Below, one piece after another: positions 37,085 through 48,782 of a stretch of DNA of 64,000 bases (positions are counted from its first letter, which is position 1; each line of letters begins with the position of its first letter). Location of the stretch: NCBI GenBank assembly GCA_965153355.1, contig OZ231126.1, positions 31,558,001 through 31,622,000 of the forward strand, in the 5' to 3' direction. Source of the DNA: Flaccisagitta enflata (Eukaryota; Chaetognatha; Sagittoidea; Aphragmophora). Both the position numbers and the translations under genes were made by a program. The notes under the pieces were generated by a model, which made no database searches, was not told the DNA's origin, and was given only the letters and a program-made list of their open reading frames with translations.

Positions 37085-37139
37085 CCTGACCGACCAACTG
37101 ACAAACATAGTGGTTTGCAGGGCCGCGTGCACGCGACTA
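37085..37139 (-). mobile_element. Hairpin-bounded element, 5' fragment (minus)
   Basis: Forward ctgaccgaccaactgacaaa leads to the hairpin-like gccgcgtgcacgcgact, ending at 37139. No matching 3' end was found nearby. Confidence 0.45.
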
Positions 37140-37325
37140 AAGATGTAAAATGCAATGTGAGTTTTTGAGCAGTGTATGAAAACACCTTCTCTAAAGAGTT
37201 GGATGACTCAAAACTGAATGTCAGACCAATGCGATGATATGGCACACAGACCAACCCACGGACCGACCGACTGACCAACTGTTTCATTTTCAAAATTGGT
37301 TTGAGCGAAATTTGTACCTGTAGTG

Positions 37326-37558
37326 AAAACAAAGCCGGTCACACGGCTACCCTAGTCGCGTGCGGGTGGGCATGGGCAGTGATGGAGAAGGTCACTGGGG
37401 CATTTGGGCAGGAGCGGTGAGCACAAAATGCTAAAAAAACGCCAAAAAAGTAAAATGGGGACCAACGGACGGACGGACGGACGGACGGACGGACGGACGG
37501 ACGGACGGACGGATGGACGGACAGACGGACGGACGGACGGATGGATGGACGGACAGAC

Positions 37559-37601
<43 letters not shown>

Positions 37602-37670
37602 AAGAAAGACAGATGGACGGACGGACGGACGGACGGACAAAGCGGATTGTAGAGTCGCGTAATACGCGAC
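37326..37670 (-). mobile_element. Hairpin-bounded element copy (minus) with expanded GGAC tract
   Basis: The 3' end, forward 37330-37363, has aaagccggtcacacggct and agtcgcgtgc. The 5' hairpin is gtcgcgt-aat-acgcgac (37654-37670). The interior holds a large GGAC/GACA array (37466-37640) where other copies have short TCGG/TCCG tracts. End pairing is 7 bases. Confidence 0.75.
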
Positions 37671-37779
37671 AAACAAGATAATAGACAAAAGCAAAGAAAA
37701 AACTGTTTTGGCTCCAAAATCTTGAGCAAAGTTGTAGTAATTGAAGTTCGGAAGTCTGAATATTTGGGTCAAGATGTTG

Positions 37780-38208
37780 CTTTTTCAGTCGGACTGTCGG
37801 ATATTTGCCGGAAGGAAATCTAAGACGATTCGGAAATTTGAAAGATCATAAAAACACTTTTCACTCTTCTTGGCGATCTCTTCTGCTTCTTTTCTTCCTG
37901 TGCCTTTTTCTACCCATCTCTCCTTACTTTACTCTGGCATTTCTTATTCTATTCACCCCACCCACCCTCCCAATTACCCCTATCAAGTCCTTGCTGCTAG
38001 TTCCTCCTTCCTTGGATTCTAATACTATATTTTCTCCTTTGTGCCCCTTTTTTCTAAATTTTAGTCATTATAAATTTTCTAGTTATCTTTCCCTTCTTAT
38101 GTCCCTTTTGCATTCTCCCCTGATCATACTCTACTTATTTCCAACAACTACTTAACATTCTTCCGGAATTCCTCTTCTTCTTTCTCGCCCACTTCCTTTT
38201 CCTTCCTT
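37780..38208. other. Pyrimidine-rich non-coding stretch
   Basis: Long C/T-rich sequence (ttctgcttcttttcttcctg and similar). The open frames across it look compositional. No exon supported. Confidence 0.4.
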
Positions 38209-38572
38209 TAGTTTGGGTATAGTGAGGGATGTTGTTCCACCTGTCATACTATTCGGTACCTTGGATCAGAATGTCCGGCGGTCGCATATAGCTTGACCTC
38301 GATTCTATCCTTCAAGGGTATGGTTTCTTAACAATGTTACCCTCGGGTGATTTGTTGAATTTTGGTAACTCTGGTAACAATAATTAGCCCTTATCTATTT
38401 TGGTAAGCATTAGTGTTTTGGGTTAAACTCAGAATGGATGTTTGCTAAGTTAGTTTTGCTAAATGGAAAACTAGGAGTGATGCGCGTAGTGGCTAGTCAG
38501 TGAGGGCTCACAAGGCCCTCTTCCATATTTTTAGTTTGGGTATAGTGAGGGATGTTGTTCCACCTGTCATAC
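38209..38572. repeat. Interspersed repeat with ~43-bp direct ends, copy 1
   Basis: Agtttgggtatagtgaggga ... cctgtcatac occurs at 38210-38252 and again at 38530-38572, with about 320 bp per unit. The interior ccggcggtcgcat, ttgacctcgattctatcc and ccctcgggtgatttgttgaa is shared with 55190-55602. Confidence 0.75.
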
Positions 38573-38935
38573 CTTCCATGTTACTCCTCTAACCCCTCAT
38601 TCTCAACCTTATGCCCTTACCCAGTATGAATTGTTTTCAGCTCTCTCTCCCTCAGCATCCCTCTCCCCTCCGATTCAACCCCCGGCCCTCTCCCTCATCG
38701 TTCCCTTGTACAAGAACTCGATCCCTAAATCCCAGTCATTGTTTTATGAATCTGCTTAATGATCAGTGACTGTCTGCTTATCTGTATGTTTATCAGCATT
38801 TTTCTCTGAACATTTTGCAGGTACGAAGTTGGGACATTCTTATTCACTTTTTCCCAACCGTTGATCTTTGGTGTGATTGTTTGTCTGTTTATTTGACTGA
38901 CTGTCATTCTGTCTGTCTGTCTTTCTGTGCGTTCT

Positions 38936-39080
<145 letters not shown>

Positions 39081-39221
39081 GCTTATACTCTCGTGTCTAT
39101 CCCTTACTTCATCGGCATGTACAGATTTGCTATCTTCTTGCGCATACATGATTGTTATCTACCAGGTGTTTTTCATTGATAGTATTTTTCTTGCACAATT
39201 TTTTGTATCAATTCTCCTCTT

Positions 39222-39722
<501 letters not shown>

Positions 39723-40241
39723 GACGCCAGCGTTCCGTAATTTAATCCTTGCTCGCGTTTGTTATTTATTCCTGCCACAAGATACACAAAGGCCCAAATT
39801 GGATGTGTTTGGACGGTATTCACGATAATGACGGAAATATGATGATTTGATATCAGAGTGAACGCCCCCATTGATATGCCTTTAACATATATTTTCATAG
39901 TAAGGTTGTTGTTTCTGCGTGGCGAATAATAATCATAATTGGCCCAATCCATTGTTTACCACAATTATGAATACTTGACGTATCATTGATGTTACTGTGC
40001 GTGAAGTTGAAATAAATCTAATGGAAGAAGCACTCTAGGAGCCTTCTCTTGAGGGTTCATTCTTTCCTTTCCACCATTTCTCTTACTTTTCCAAGCTTTT
40101 TGCTCTCTAATTTTCATACTTTGTTTTCACTCTGTTATCCTCATGTACCTTTTTGCTTTCACTGTACCCTTCTTTTCATCTTTCATTTTCACTGTAACAT
40201 TTCCTTTTTCTTTTTTCTTTGTTAATAACAGAAGAGATGCT
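39723..40241. other. Non-coding, nothing recognised
   Basis: No exon, RNA gene or transposon end supported. A T/C-rich stretch lies near 40060-40220. Confidence 0.4.
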
Positions 40242-40678
40242 TACAGTACGGTGGGAGCAATGAGGGCAGTACAAAGAGGGCCTTCTATATTCTTAATGTT
40301 TGAGAACTTAAAGCTTTAGTTTTTCTGAAAGCTGATGGTCCAAGGCATTGAGTGAACATAAAATCCCACACCAAGTGATTCAAAACAAAACTGACAATTG
40401 ATTTTTTAGCACTGCATGTGGCGCGATAGCTCTGTTGGTAAAGTGCTGAACTTGAGAGAAGATATTTCTTCTCTTCAGAGTCACAGGTTCAATTCCAGAG
40501 AGGTGTTGCACTTTTTTTCTTTTTGGTCAACAGTTACAGCTAAAGGTATGAAACTATATTCACTCAAAGCTCTTGCCCATCAGCTTTCAGAAAAACCATA
40601 GTTCGACCTACTTCATTAAGATAGTGTGGCAGAAAATGACCCTCCATCTGAGGTTCTCATTGCTCCCATCGTACTGTA
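40242..40678 (+). mobile_element. Foldback element with tRNA-like core
   Basis: The ends tacagtacggtgggagcaat (40242 on) and attgctcccatcgtactgta (to 40678) are inverted copies with one mismatch. The arms extend about 110 bases each, with gaps (ctgaaagctgatgg at 40325 mirrored at 40577). The centre carries Pol III-like boxes: box A tagctctgttgg (40422-40433) and box B ggttcaattcc (40481-40491). An extra small hairpin, gagaaga/tcttctc, lies between them. It is not a functional tRNA, since acceptor ends do not pair. Probably a tRNA-derived SINE captured in, or turned into, a foldback. Confidence 0.7.
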
Positions 40679-41146
40679 CCTTCATATTGGTTATTCTTCA
40701 ATTGGCATGTGTCAATTGGTGAATGATAGGTACGATATGTAGAGCTCTTTTCAAAATTTTTACCAGAGACAAATTGGGGATGGAAGCTTTAACCCAGCCT
40801 TATTTATTTAAGACGGTCCACAGCCCGCTCTGGTTAGGCTTGTCTTTCTTTATTTTCCTCCTTTAAAACTAAAACTTTCACTTTCACGTACCTTGTTAAG
40901 TTTCCTCTCTTTTACTTTCCTTTTGTTAAGTTTCTTCTCTGTCTGAACTTTTATCTTTCCTACTTCTATTAACCACAGATAATACGGGTTGATAACTTGA
41001 TTTGTTAGGCAAAACCACCGTAAAATAAAAAAGTGCTGTTTTGTATCGTCGTTGACATTTCAAAGCGTTGTGACTTAGTTTCTTTCAACCGATTGGCGTT
41101 ATCAAAAAGAAGGCGCAAACGGGCAAACAGTTGATTTGTTCATTCC
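40679..41146. other. Non-coding, nothing recognised
   Basis: No coding sequence. Contains cttttgttaagtttc-type short repeats near 40890-40935. Confidence 0.4.
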
Positions 41147-41147
41147 T

Positions 41148-41220
<73 letters not shown>
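41147..41220. repeat. (GATA)n microsatellite
   Basis: About 18 GATA units. Confidence 0.95.
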
Positions 41221-41452
41221 TATGCAGCTTCGAAAAGGGTTTTTGAAGGGGCGGTCGAATCCGATCGATGTGATCTATTTTTTCGTCCATCCGGTGGACG
41301 AAATGGTGATGCCTTATTTCGCCTGATCGAAACAAAAAGTCGATACGAAATGAGACAATGAGCGGCAATGATGCCATTATCAATGGTACACAATGGTGCC
41401 AATCGATTTCCCTATCTTTTTTCTCTTCCTTACCCTCTTCCTCATCAAATGC

Positions 41453-41455
<3 letters not shown>

Positions 41456-41529
<74 letters not shown>

Positions 41530-41533
41530 CTCT

Positions 41534-41564
<31 letters not shown>
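41456..41564. repeat. (CT)n followed by poly-T
   Basis: About 34 CT units then roughly 25 T. Confidence 0.95.
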
Positions 41565-41569
<5 letters not shown>

Positions 41570-41758
41570 GGTTGTCTAAACGAAAAAATATATACTCTTT
41601 GCCATGATAGGTTTTAAGTTCCCTGACTGCTGAGCTCCCATTGGAATGTGTGGCAACCCTCCGCAAAAGAGTCTCAGTGAGGTCGAGAGCTATCTGGTTT
41701 TCCTTCTCTCTTGTGTTGGAGACGCATTTAGCAAGTTTTCCGAGGTAGACATTCCAAT

Positions 41759-42094
41759 AACTAGAAATTAAGAGGAGGACGGAAATAAATAGTGTCGTCA
41801 GTCAGTCAGTAGTGGGTCTTTTAGAAAACGCAATGAAACGAGAATAAATAGCTATTTGAAATTCTGGTGGAGGCAGCAATCAAATGACTAGAAGTTAAAA
41901 CAGACACGGAAATAAATAGTGTCGTTAGTCAGTAGGTAGTGAGTCATTTAAAAGAATCAACGACGCAAGAATAAATAACTAATCTAAAAGCAATAATCAG
42001 ATGACTAGAAGTTGAAACAGACGCGGAAATAAATAGTATGGTCAGTCAGTCAGTAGTGAGTCATTTAAATATCAACGAAGCGAGAATAAATAAC
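41759..42094. repeat. Three ~120-bp tandem repeats in LINE 3' region
   Basis: Each unit starts actagaagtt(a/g) and contains ggaaataaatagt, gtcagtcagt, gtgagtcattt and gagaataaata. Starts are near 41760, 41887 and 42003. Confidence 0.85.
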
Positions 42095-45000
42095 CGACCG
42101 ACCCAGCAAGCCGGCCACCAGGACGCGAGACTCGAATAATGCCACACTTCCCTCGAGTCTCGCAGTGTACCACTCTTCCACCAACTCCTTCTTGAGACTA
42201 TGGAGAAAGTGGGACCAGATCCGATCCACAGTTTCTCCAAAGCCTCCTGCTCTCACAGCTCTAAGGGACATCACCGCTGATCGGAGGGTAAAACCCAGTC
42301 TGTTACGTAAGGCAGTCCCCCTATCCCTTCCCTCCCTACCCAGGGCCATTTCTACCACTTCCACCTTTCTCTCTCCTCCCAGCGCCTCAATCTCTACACC
42401 TAGCTTTCTCCACAACTCCTTAACTATGGCACACTCCGTGACCACGTGCCATCTCCTCCTGGCCCATTGCCCACACAATGTACAAGTCCCATCCCCTCTG
42501 GCAATATAGGCATAGTCCATGTATGCAGTCCAAAAATTCAGGTTAAGTTGCCTCCAGACTTGGGATCTCACTTTGAAAGAACAATTTGACTCGTGTACTC
42601 TCTTCCAAATATCCGTCCATGTCACTATCACTCCTAGTGCCTGCTCCCACTTTTCTTCAAAATGTCTAGGATTGTCCACCTTGGCTCTAAAGCTGAGGTA
42701 GAGCTCTTTGTAAGAGGCCAACCTCACATCTTTATCACCAGCTGGACCTGACAGAATGTAGTGGGGTCTGTCACTCAGAGGGACAGGGGGGATTCTTTGT
42801 CTGAGGTACACCAGTTCAAACCATTGCTCTCTTGTAAGTCCCAGGCCTGAAAGACTGTCCCCACTCTTAGGATGCCCTTGCGGGTCATCCAGGGTTTGGG
42901 TGTTAAAGGGAGGCCTGCCTCATCGGTTATCATGTGGTTATGAAAGATGTGGTCATGTCCTAGCTTACCCAACCCACCTTGTGCCCTAACGGTTAGCATG
43001 GACCAAGCTTTTATTGCCTCCCAGTAAAAACCACCAGGGGCCATGGTACTCCCTGCAGTTCTTGAGCGCAGCTTCAGCTGTCCCAAGTCTGCCTGGAGGA
43101 CCTCTAGCCCACGGTAGCCGGCAGCATGACAGCCAATCAATTCTCCTGCCAATAGCCTGGGAAAGGAATCCCATGGCATTGCCAGGAGTTTGGCCAGCCA
43201 TGCTACTCTCTGGGCCCTCACCTTGTCCCTAACGTCCGCCAGTTGGGCACCTCCTAAGCCGTATGAGTCCCTTAGCCTTGCTGCCGACACCTCCGGTCTA
43301 CCTCTAAAGACCCAAGCTGCCACCTGTCTTTCTACCTCCTGGTACCCTACGGCGCCGGCAATATCAGGCAAGGGGGGAAAGATTGCGGTCCTATACCACA
43401 GCCTTGAATAGAGAAACATGTTCGCCACCTTGACCTTGCCAAGCTTGGACAGTGGACGACAACGCCACGCCCTTAATTTGGCCAAGATGGAGACATAATG
43501 CTCCTCAAAATTCGCAGCCGCAGCAGTAGAGTCCCCAATCCATACCCCCAGCACTTTAATGCGAGTGCTTTTCCAGGTGAAGCCATAAGGTTTGTCTCCT
43601 CTGCCTCTCCACCTACCTAGCCATAACCCCTCTGTCTTCTGCTGATTCAACTTGGACCCCGAGGCACGCTCAAAGAGACGTACCTCGCTCAAGAGGGCAC
43701 CCATTGACCCCACCGTTGACACGAAAACTTGCGTGTCGTCGGCATACCCACCTACCTTCTTCTCCGTCCCTGCAACTGTGATCCCTCTGATGTTGGAGTT
43801 CCTCCTTATCTGACTTGCCATAACCTCGGCCACCATAACATAAATGTGGCCGGACGGAGAATCCCCCTGCCGGTTTCCCCTCCCAATTTGTACCAAATCA
43901 CTCATCTCCCCATTAACCAGGACCCTGCTGTAGACCCCACTATAAAAGATCCTAACCCATTTGACAAAATCATCCCCATATCCCATTTTAGCCATAACCC
44001 GGAGCATAAACCCATGTTCCACCCGGTCAAAGCACTTCTCTTGATCAAGAAACAGCACAGCACCTTCGGTGCCAGTGCCGTCACAATACTCGACAACATC
44101 CCTCAATATGTGGATGTTGTCGCCGATGTGACGCCCAGGCACACAGGTTTGATCCTCATGTATTAGTTCAGGCAAAACAGCTGCCATGCGTCTCGCGATA
44201 GTTTTGCTGATAATTTTATAATCAGCGTTGACTGAGGATATGGGCCGGTAATTTCGAACATCCAAACGGTCACCCTTTTTATAGAGCAACCTTATGATAG
44301 CCCCAGCCATAGACTTAGTCAGCTGACCACTGCTGTAGATATGATCCACCACCATTTTGTACAAGTCGCACACGTCACCCCAGAATACCTTCCAAAATTC
44401 AGCAGGAAAGCCATCTGAACCAGGCGACTTTCCATTTTGGAGGGTTCTGAGAGACTCCCCGAGCTCTCGCACAGTCACCACCGCATCACACCGTTCACGG
44501 GAGGTGTCCGATAGTGTCTTTGTCAATGAGCCCAAGGCTTCGTTGCGTGCTTGGTCATCGTCACCCTGACTAGTAAAAAGGTCCGTATAAAACTCGTGCG
44601 CTATGTTTAGTACTCCTTCAGTGCCATATCTAACTCTCCCCTGGCTGTCTTTCAATGCGTATATCAGGTTCCTACCTGAAGCTGATTTCTCCATCCTGCT
44701 GATATACGCAATCCCGGGCTCTTTCCCTTCAAAATTCGGCACCCTTGCCCTTACCCTGCACCCCTCCGCCCTCCTTGCCTCTTCCTTTTCTAACAAGTGG
44801 TAGATCCTCTTCAATTCCTCCCTCGCCTGCTCCTCCTCTAGGCCGTACATCACCCTAGTCTCTAACTCCTCCTTTTCACGCATCAAAGCCGACACATACC
44901 ACCTCCTCTTACACTCTTTCTCCTTACTGTACTGCACCGCTTCCGTTTTTAGGGAGAACTTGAAGTGGTCCCACCACTGTCCTGGGTCCTGCCATTCCTG

Positions 45001-45840
45001 CCACTCCTTGTCCTGTTTGACCTCCCTGATTCTACCCCGTACAAGTTCAATGAAAGACCAGTCTTTCAACAGGCTCGCATTGAACTTCCAATATCCCCTC
45101 CCTACCTCTATCTGCTCATTGATCTCCAACTCACCCAACCTGTGCCCTCCTTCTTCTCCCAGTACTCGCAGGTACTGGCACCCCTTAACCCTCCCCTCTA
45201 GCTCACCACTCACGTAAAACCTATCTATCCTACTCCTTGCATGGCCCACGAAGGAATACCCCCTATCATCTGGATGTAAGAGTCTGTAAGGGTCAGAAAG
45301 TTCAAGTCCACTGATGATCGTCCCCAACTTTGCCCCCTGTCTCACATCATACACATTCATCAGCTCAGTGTCCCTGTCCCTTGGGTCCGTCACAAAGTTA
45401 AAATCCCCCATAACTACCGTCGGGACCATGCTATCCACGGCCCCTTCCATCTCACCCAACCATTCCTGGCGACCCGCAGGGTAGCCATACACCACCACCA
45501 GGTCGAAAATCGACCCATACACCAGACTCCTGACCCTAACAGCCAGGACTCTGCCACCAAGCATGACCCGCTCCGCCTAAACCTCGTACTCCCGTGAGAT
45601 CACCAAGGCCACACCCGCATATGAGTCGTCCAAATCTGGCGGAGAACATATCACAGTATAACGTTCAGCAATATCACGAAAAGCCTGACAGAAATCCTGC
45701 ATGCACTGACAATGAGTTTCCTGTAATGCCAAAGCCACCACATCACTGTTAGCAGAGAGAAAAGACAGGAGCCAGTTGCCCTTCATTTGGCCCCTGGCTC
45801 CCCTCTTTAAACCCCCTGCATTATACGTCAAAAACCGCAT
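42065..45840 (-). pseudogene. LINE ORF2: endonuclease and reverse transcriptase, broken
   Basis: About 1258 codons from the ATG at 45840 (RFLTYNAGGLK). The endonuclease shows LALQETHC and VVMGDFNFVTD; the usual SDH near its end reads GGH here. The RT shows NYRPISSVNADYK, FLDQEKCFDRVEH, GRGNRQGDSPSG and GGYADDTQVFV. The C-terminal CTLCGQW ... HVVTEC is a CCHC motif. There are two lesions: an in-frame TAG at 45579-45577, with the frame continuing beyond it, and a frameshift near 42812-42850. The enzyme would perform target-primed reverse transcription in the nucleus, but this copy is inactive unless the stop is read through. Confidence 0.9.
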
Positions 45841-46030
45841 AATGCGGGCAAAAAAGGCAAACAAAACCAACAGGCCCCCACATACAGCGGGGCCCCCTTA
45901 CACAAGCGCCCGGAGGCGGCCCTGCATAAGCAGGAGAAAAAACGCACACCAAGCGGCAAAAAAAAGCCGGCAGGAAAAAAAACAGAAAAGGAACAAGGAA
46001 ACACGGAGGAGGAAAAAAGGAACACAAACA

Positions 46031-46031
<1 letters not shown>

Positions 46032-46112
<81 letters not shown>
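46032..46112. repeat. (GA)n microsatellite between LINE ORFs
   Basis: About 40 GA units inside an A/G/C-rich spacer of about 550 bp that separates ORF1 and ORF2. The spacer also has ccaaa/ggcaaa simple repeats (46140-46380). Confidence 0.9.
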
Positions 46113-46114
<2 letters not shown>

Positions 46115-46388
46115 CAAAGGGAGAGAGAGAGAGATCCAGAGCAGACAAAAAGCAGCCAAAAGCAGCAACCAAAAGGCAACGGCCACACAGCAGCAAGGCA
46201 GAAAAAGGGCAAACGACCAGGACAGGCCAAACACAGCCAAAGGCCAAACAGTAAGCCAAAAGGCGCAAAACACGGGCAGCAAAAGGCCAAAAGGCCACAA
46301 GAGGCAAAGAACGCAAAAAAAGAGGCCAAACGGCCCAATGAGGCAAAAAAGCCCAAAGAGGCAAAAAAGAGGCAAAAAGCCCGCCAAC

Positions 46389-48782
46389 TTACCGCGCCGT
46401 GGCTCCCGGTTTTGGTGCGATAATCCTCTTTCTACACTCAATAATCACAGCTCTCTGTTTTTTCAAAACGTCATCGCCTTTTAAACCTTTCTCCATTAGT
46501 TTCTGTTTTTCCTGTGACATGCCGAGCGAAACGAGAGTGTTCATATTTTGCGCATATTCCAAAAAATAGTCATCCGTCAGCTTTGCCTTTTTTTGCGATT
46601 CACTTTTGTCTCTCGCAGTAACAGTGGAAGCTGCGGTCTTCCTTTTGATAGATGTGGATCTACCACGCCCTGCACCGTTCACCACGCCGCCCATCGCGCC
46701 ACCTGTCGTCATGACTGGCGTGACTGCCAGCGCCGTTGGACCGGAAGTCGGAGTCGCGAAAGTTGGCTCCAGATTGGTTGAGGATGCGCTGGTTGCTGCT
46801 GCTGCTGCTACCCCGGAAGATGCTGCCGCTGCTGCGGAAAATGATGCCGCTGCTGCTGTTGCTGTCGGTGAAGAGGCCACATTTGCGAAGGATTTCTTCC
46901 TTAGCTCCGCCAAGGCCGCTGTTGCTGCTGCTTCTCCTGCTGCTATCGCCACAGCACTCGGTCTCGAGGCATCGTCTGCTGCTGCTGCATCCGCCGCTGC
47001 TCTTGTTGCTGCCGCGTCAGCCGCCTCGCATGCTTTTGCTGCAACAATGATGTCCGATGGAATCTGTGATGAGTCGTCGAAGTTTGGTTGTTGGAGAAGG
47101 GCGTCGAAGTTGACATCATTGAGGTCGACTGTCGCCGCTATCTCCGCTGGTGAAGCCCCTAGGTCACGAATGCCGTCGCCCGCGATGGTTTTCACCACTT
47201 CCGGTGTAAGCTGAGGAGGCGTCGGTGGGGAGACTTGGTCAATTCCGCTCCCAGGAAGAGGTGAGAGATGGTGCTGTTGCTGTTGTTGTTGCTGTTGCTG
47301 CAGTCTCCTTTTCTCTTTTTGGTTGAGCTTTTTTTGCTGCGACTTAGTGAGCGCGCTGCTGCTGCTGCTGCTACTGTTGATGTTGGTTGTTGATGGTGGT
47401 GGCGTTGCTGATGACGATGCTGTTGCTGCTGCTGCCGCCGCTGTGATTGTCGTTGCAGCCGCAATTAGCCCGTTGTTACTGCTGCTGCTGCTGCTGCTGC
47501 TGTTGCTGCCGACGTGAGGTGTTGCTGGATGTTGTTGGATGGAAGGAGGACAGATTCTGCCTTGGTGCAGACGCGTGCACCTGTGGCATCCTACCTTATA
47601 GTGGAGTCTGACCCCAGCATATGCTCTTTCCGCGAGTTTGAAAGAGCCGAGAATATCCTTCCCGGTTTTTTCAAGGACAGATGTCTTGATGGCATCCAGG
47701 ACCCCCTTTGTCCCCTTCTTACTCAGATGGACGTCATCGTCATCCTCAAAGTCGTCATCTTCGAGGTCGAGGTGATGAAGAGGGATGAAGCTAGCGCCAG
47801 CCTTTGTGGCGCAGCGCTTCATCTCTGCGCGGAGGAAACGAGGCTCATCTGCTTCTTCCCCATCTGGGATGATGCCGCAGACAGGGTCGACGACAAAGAC
47901 TTCCTTGTCATCCTTGTACGGTTGAAGAGCTTGAGCAAGCATGTCGGTTTGAGCTGTTGCTGTAACTTTTAACTCTGCCATCGAGTCACCCCCCATATTG
48001 GCCCCTGCCCAAACCACAACGACTTCCGCTTTCGGCAGGATGCTGACGTCGTTGTCAATGTGACCAATTCTTGCTCCCGGGATGCAGTCAAATCGCGCCT
48101 TATCCGTGTCAACAGCACGTCGTAGCATGGAGGACGAGACGAAGAGGAACTTCTGTTGTCCCTCCTTCTTTTCCCAATTATTTCTATACTTTTCGCGTTT
48201 GGGACAATTGCCATCGTCGTGCCAAATGGCACACTGACGACAATGATATGGTTGGGTATTATATGTCACCCAAAAATCCGCTTCCTTTCCATCTTCAAAC
48301 TTCCAGGTAAGGTTCCGGTCGATGTGGTCACCAAGCTCCACTCTTACCTCTCTCATCCCATTCAGAACGATCGACTTGAAGTGAGTAGCGCGTTTTGTCG
48401 GAACGAGGATAGTGGCACCTAGATCTTGAAAAAACTTGTCAAAATCCTTATTCTCCACTTCGTTTAGGACGCCCCTGCAAACGTCATGGATTTTGATCCA
48501 TACATTCTTCGCTGGATTGGTCTCGCGTAATGGGATGTCAAACTTGCGATGACCTTCTTCGACGCGAAGTTGGAAATTGGTAAGGAAATTCCTAGCCTCG
48601 TTGGATTGAGCCGTGACAATAAAGACGCCACGACGACGTTGGTCTTTTACAACCTGAATTCCATGTATACCGTTAGATTGTTTTTCCAAATGTTGAACGA
48701 CCTTGTTGACGGTCATGTTCCACTGCGAGGGAACACCGCTGAGGCCCGTGAAATCAAGGGTGAATTCCTTATCCACCCCCAT
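46389..48782 (-). CDS. LINE ORF1: RNA-binding protein with zinc knuckle and SGNH-esterase-like domain
   Basis: An intact frame of 797 codons starting MGVDKEFTLDF. Residues 1-175 look like an RRM-type fold (VWIKIHDVC, REVRVELGDH). A CX2CX3HX4C knuckle is CRQCAIWHDDGNC at 181-193. Residues 211-375 resemble an SGNH hydrolase: FVSSSMLRR as block I (Ser), PGARIGHI as block II (Gly), WAGANM as block III (Asn), and DDVHLSKKG as block V (Asp-x-His). After residue 380 there is a second Cys/His patch (CHRCTRLHQGRIC), then Ala/Ser/Gln-rich low complexity and a basic end. Esterase domains are known in ORF1 of CR1/L2 LINEs. ORF1 coats the RNA; the role of the esterase is unknown. Confidence 0.85.
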   Translation of the reverse strand: MGVDKEFTLDFTGLSGVPSQWNMTVNKVVQHLEKQSNGIHGIQVVKDQRRRGVFIVTAQSNEARNFLTNFQLRVEEGHRKFDIPLRETNPAKNVWIKIHDVCRGVLNEVENKDFDKFFQDLGATILVPTKRATHFKSIVLNGMREVRVELGDHIDRNLTWKFEDGKEADFWVTYNTQPYHCRQCAIWHDDGNCPKREKYRNNWEKKEGQQKFLFVSSSMLRRAVDTDKARFDCIPGARIGHIDNDVSILPKAEVVVVWAGANMGGDSMAELKVTATAQTDMLAQALQPYKDDKEVFVVDPVCGIIPDGEEADEPRFLRAEMKRCATKAGASFIPLHHLDLEDDDFEDDDDVHLSKKGTKGVLDAIKTSVLEKTGKDILGSFKLAERAYAGVRLHYKVGCHRCTRLHQGRICPPSIQQHPATPHVGSNSSSSSSSSNNGLIAAATTITAAAAAATASSSATPPPSTTNINSSSSSSSALTKSQQKKLNQKEKRRLQQQQQQQQQHHLSPLPGSGIDQVSPPTPPQLTPEVVKTIAGDGIRDLGASPAEIAATVDLNDVNFDALLQQPNFDDSSQIPSDIIVAAKACEAADAAATRAAADAAAADDASRPSAVAIAAGEAAATAALAELRKKSFANVASSPTATAAAASFSAAAAASSGVAAAAATSASSTNLEPTFATPTSGPTALAVTPVMTTGGAMGGVVNGAGRGRSTSIKRKTAASTVTARDKSESQKKAKLTDDYFLEYAQNMNTLVSLGMSQEKQKLMEKGLKGDDVLKKQRAVIIECRKRIIAPKPGATAR

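Noticed and set aside
37352-37772. Frames reading RTDGRTDG or SVRPSVRP
   Set aside because: GGAC/GACA tetranucleotide array inside a hairpin-bounded element.
37805-38155. 116-codon hydrophobic plus frame
   Set aside because: Pyrimidine-rich sequence produces Leu/Phe/Ser/Pro bias; no splice sites or homology.
40411-40505. A functional tRNA gene
   Set aside because: Box A and box B are present, but acceptor strands do not pair and the sequence lies in a foldback repeat. Treated as tRNA-derived.
45776-46441. Lys/Arg-rich plus frame and hydrophobic minus frames
   Set aside because: They come from the GA-rich, A-rich spacer between LINE ORF1 and ORF2, with low-complexity composition and no homology.
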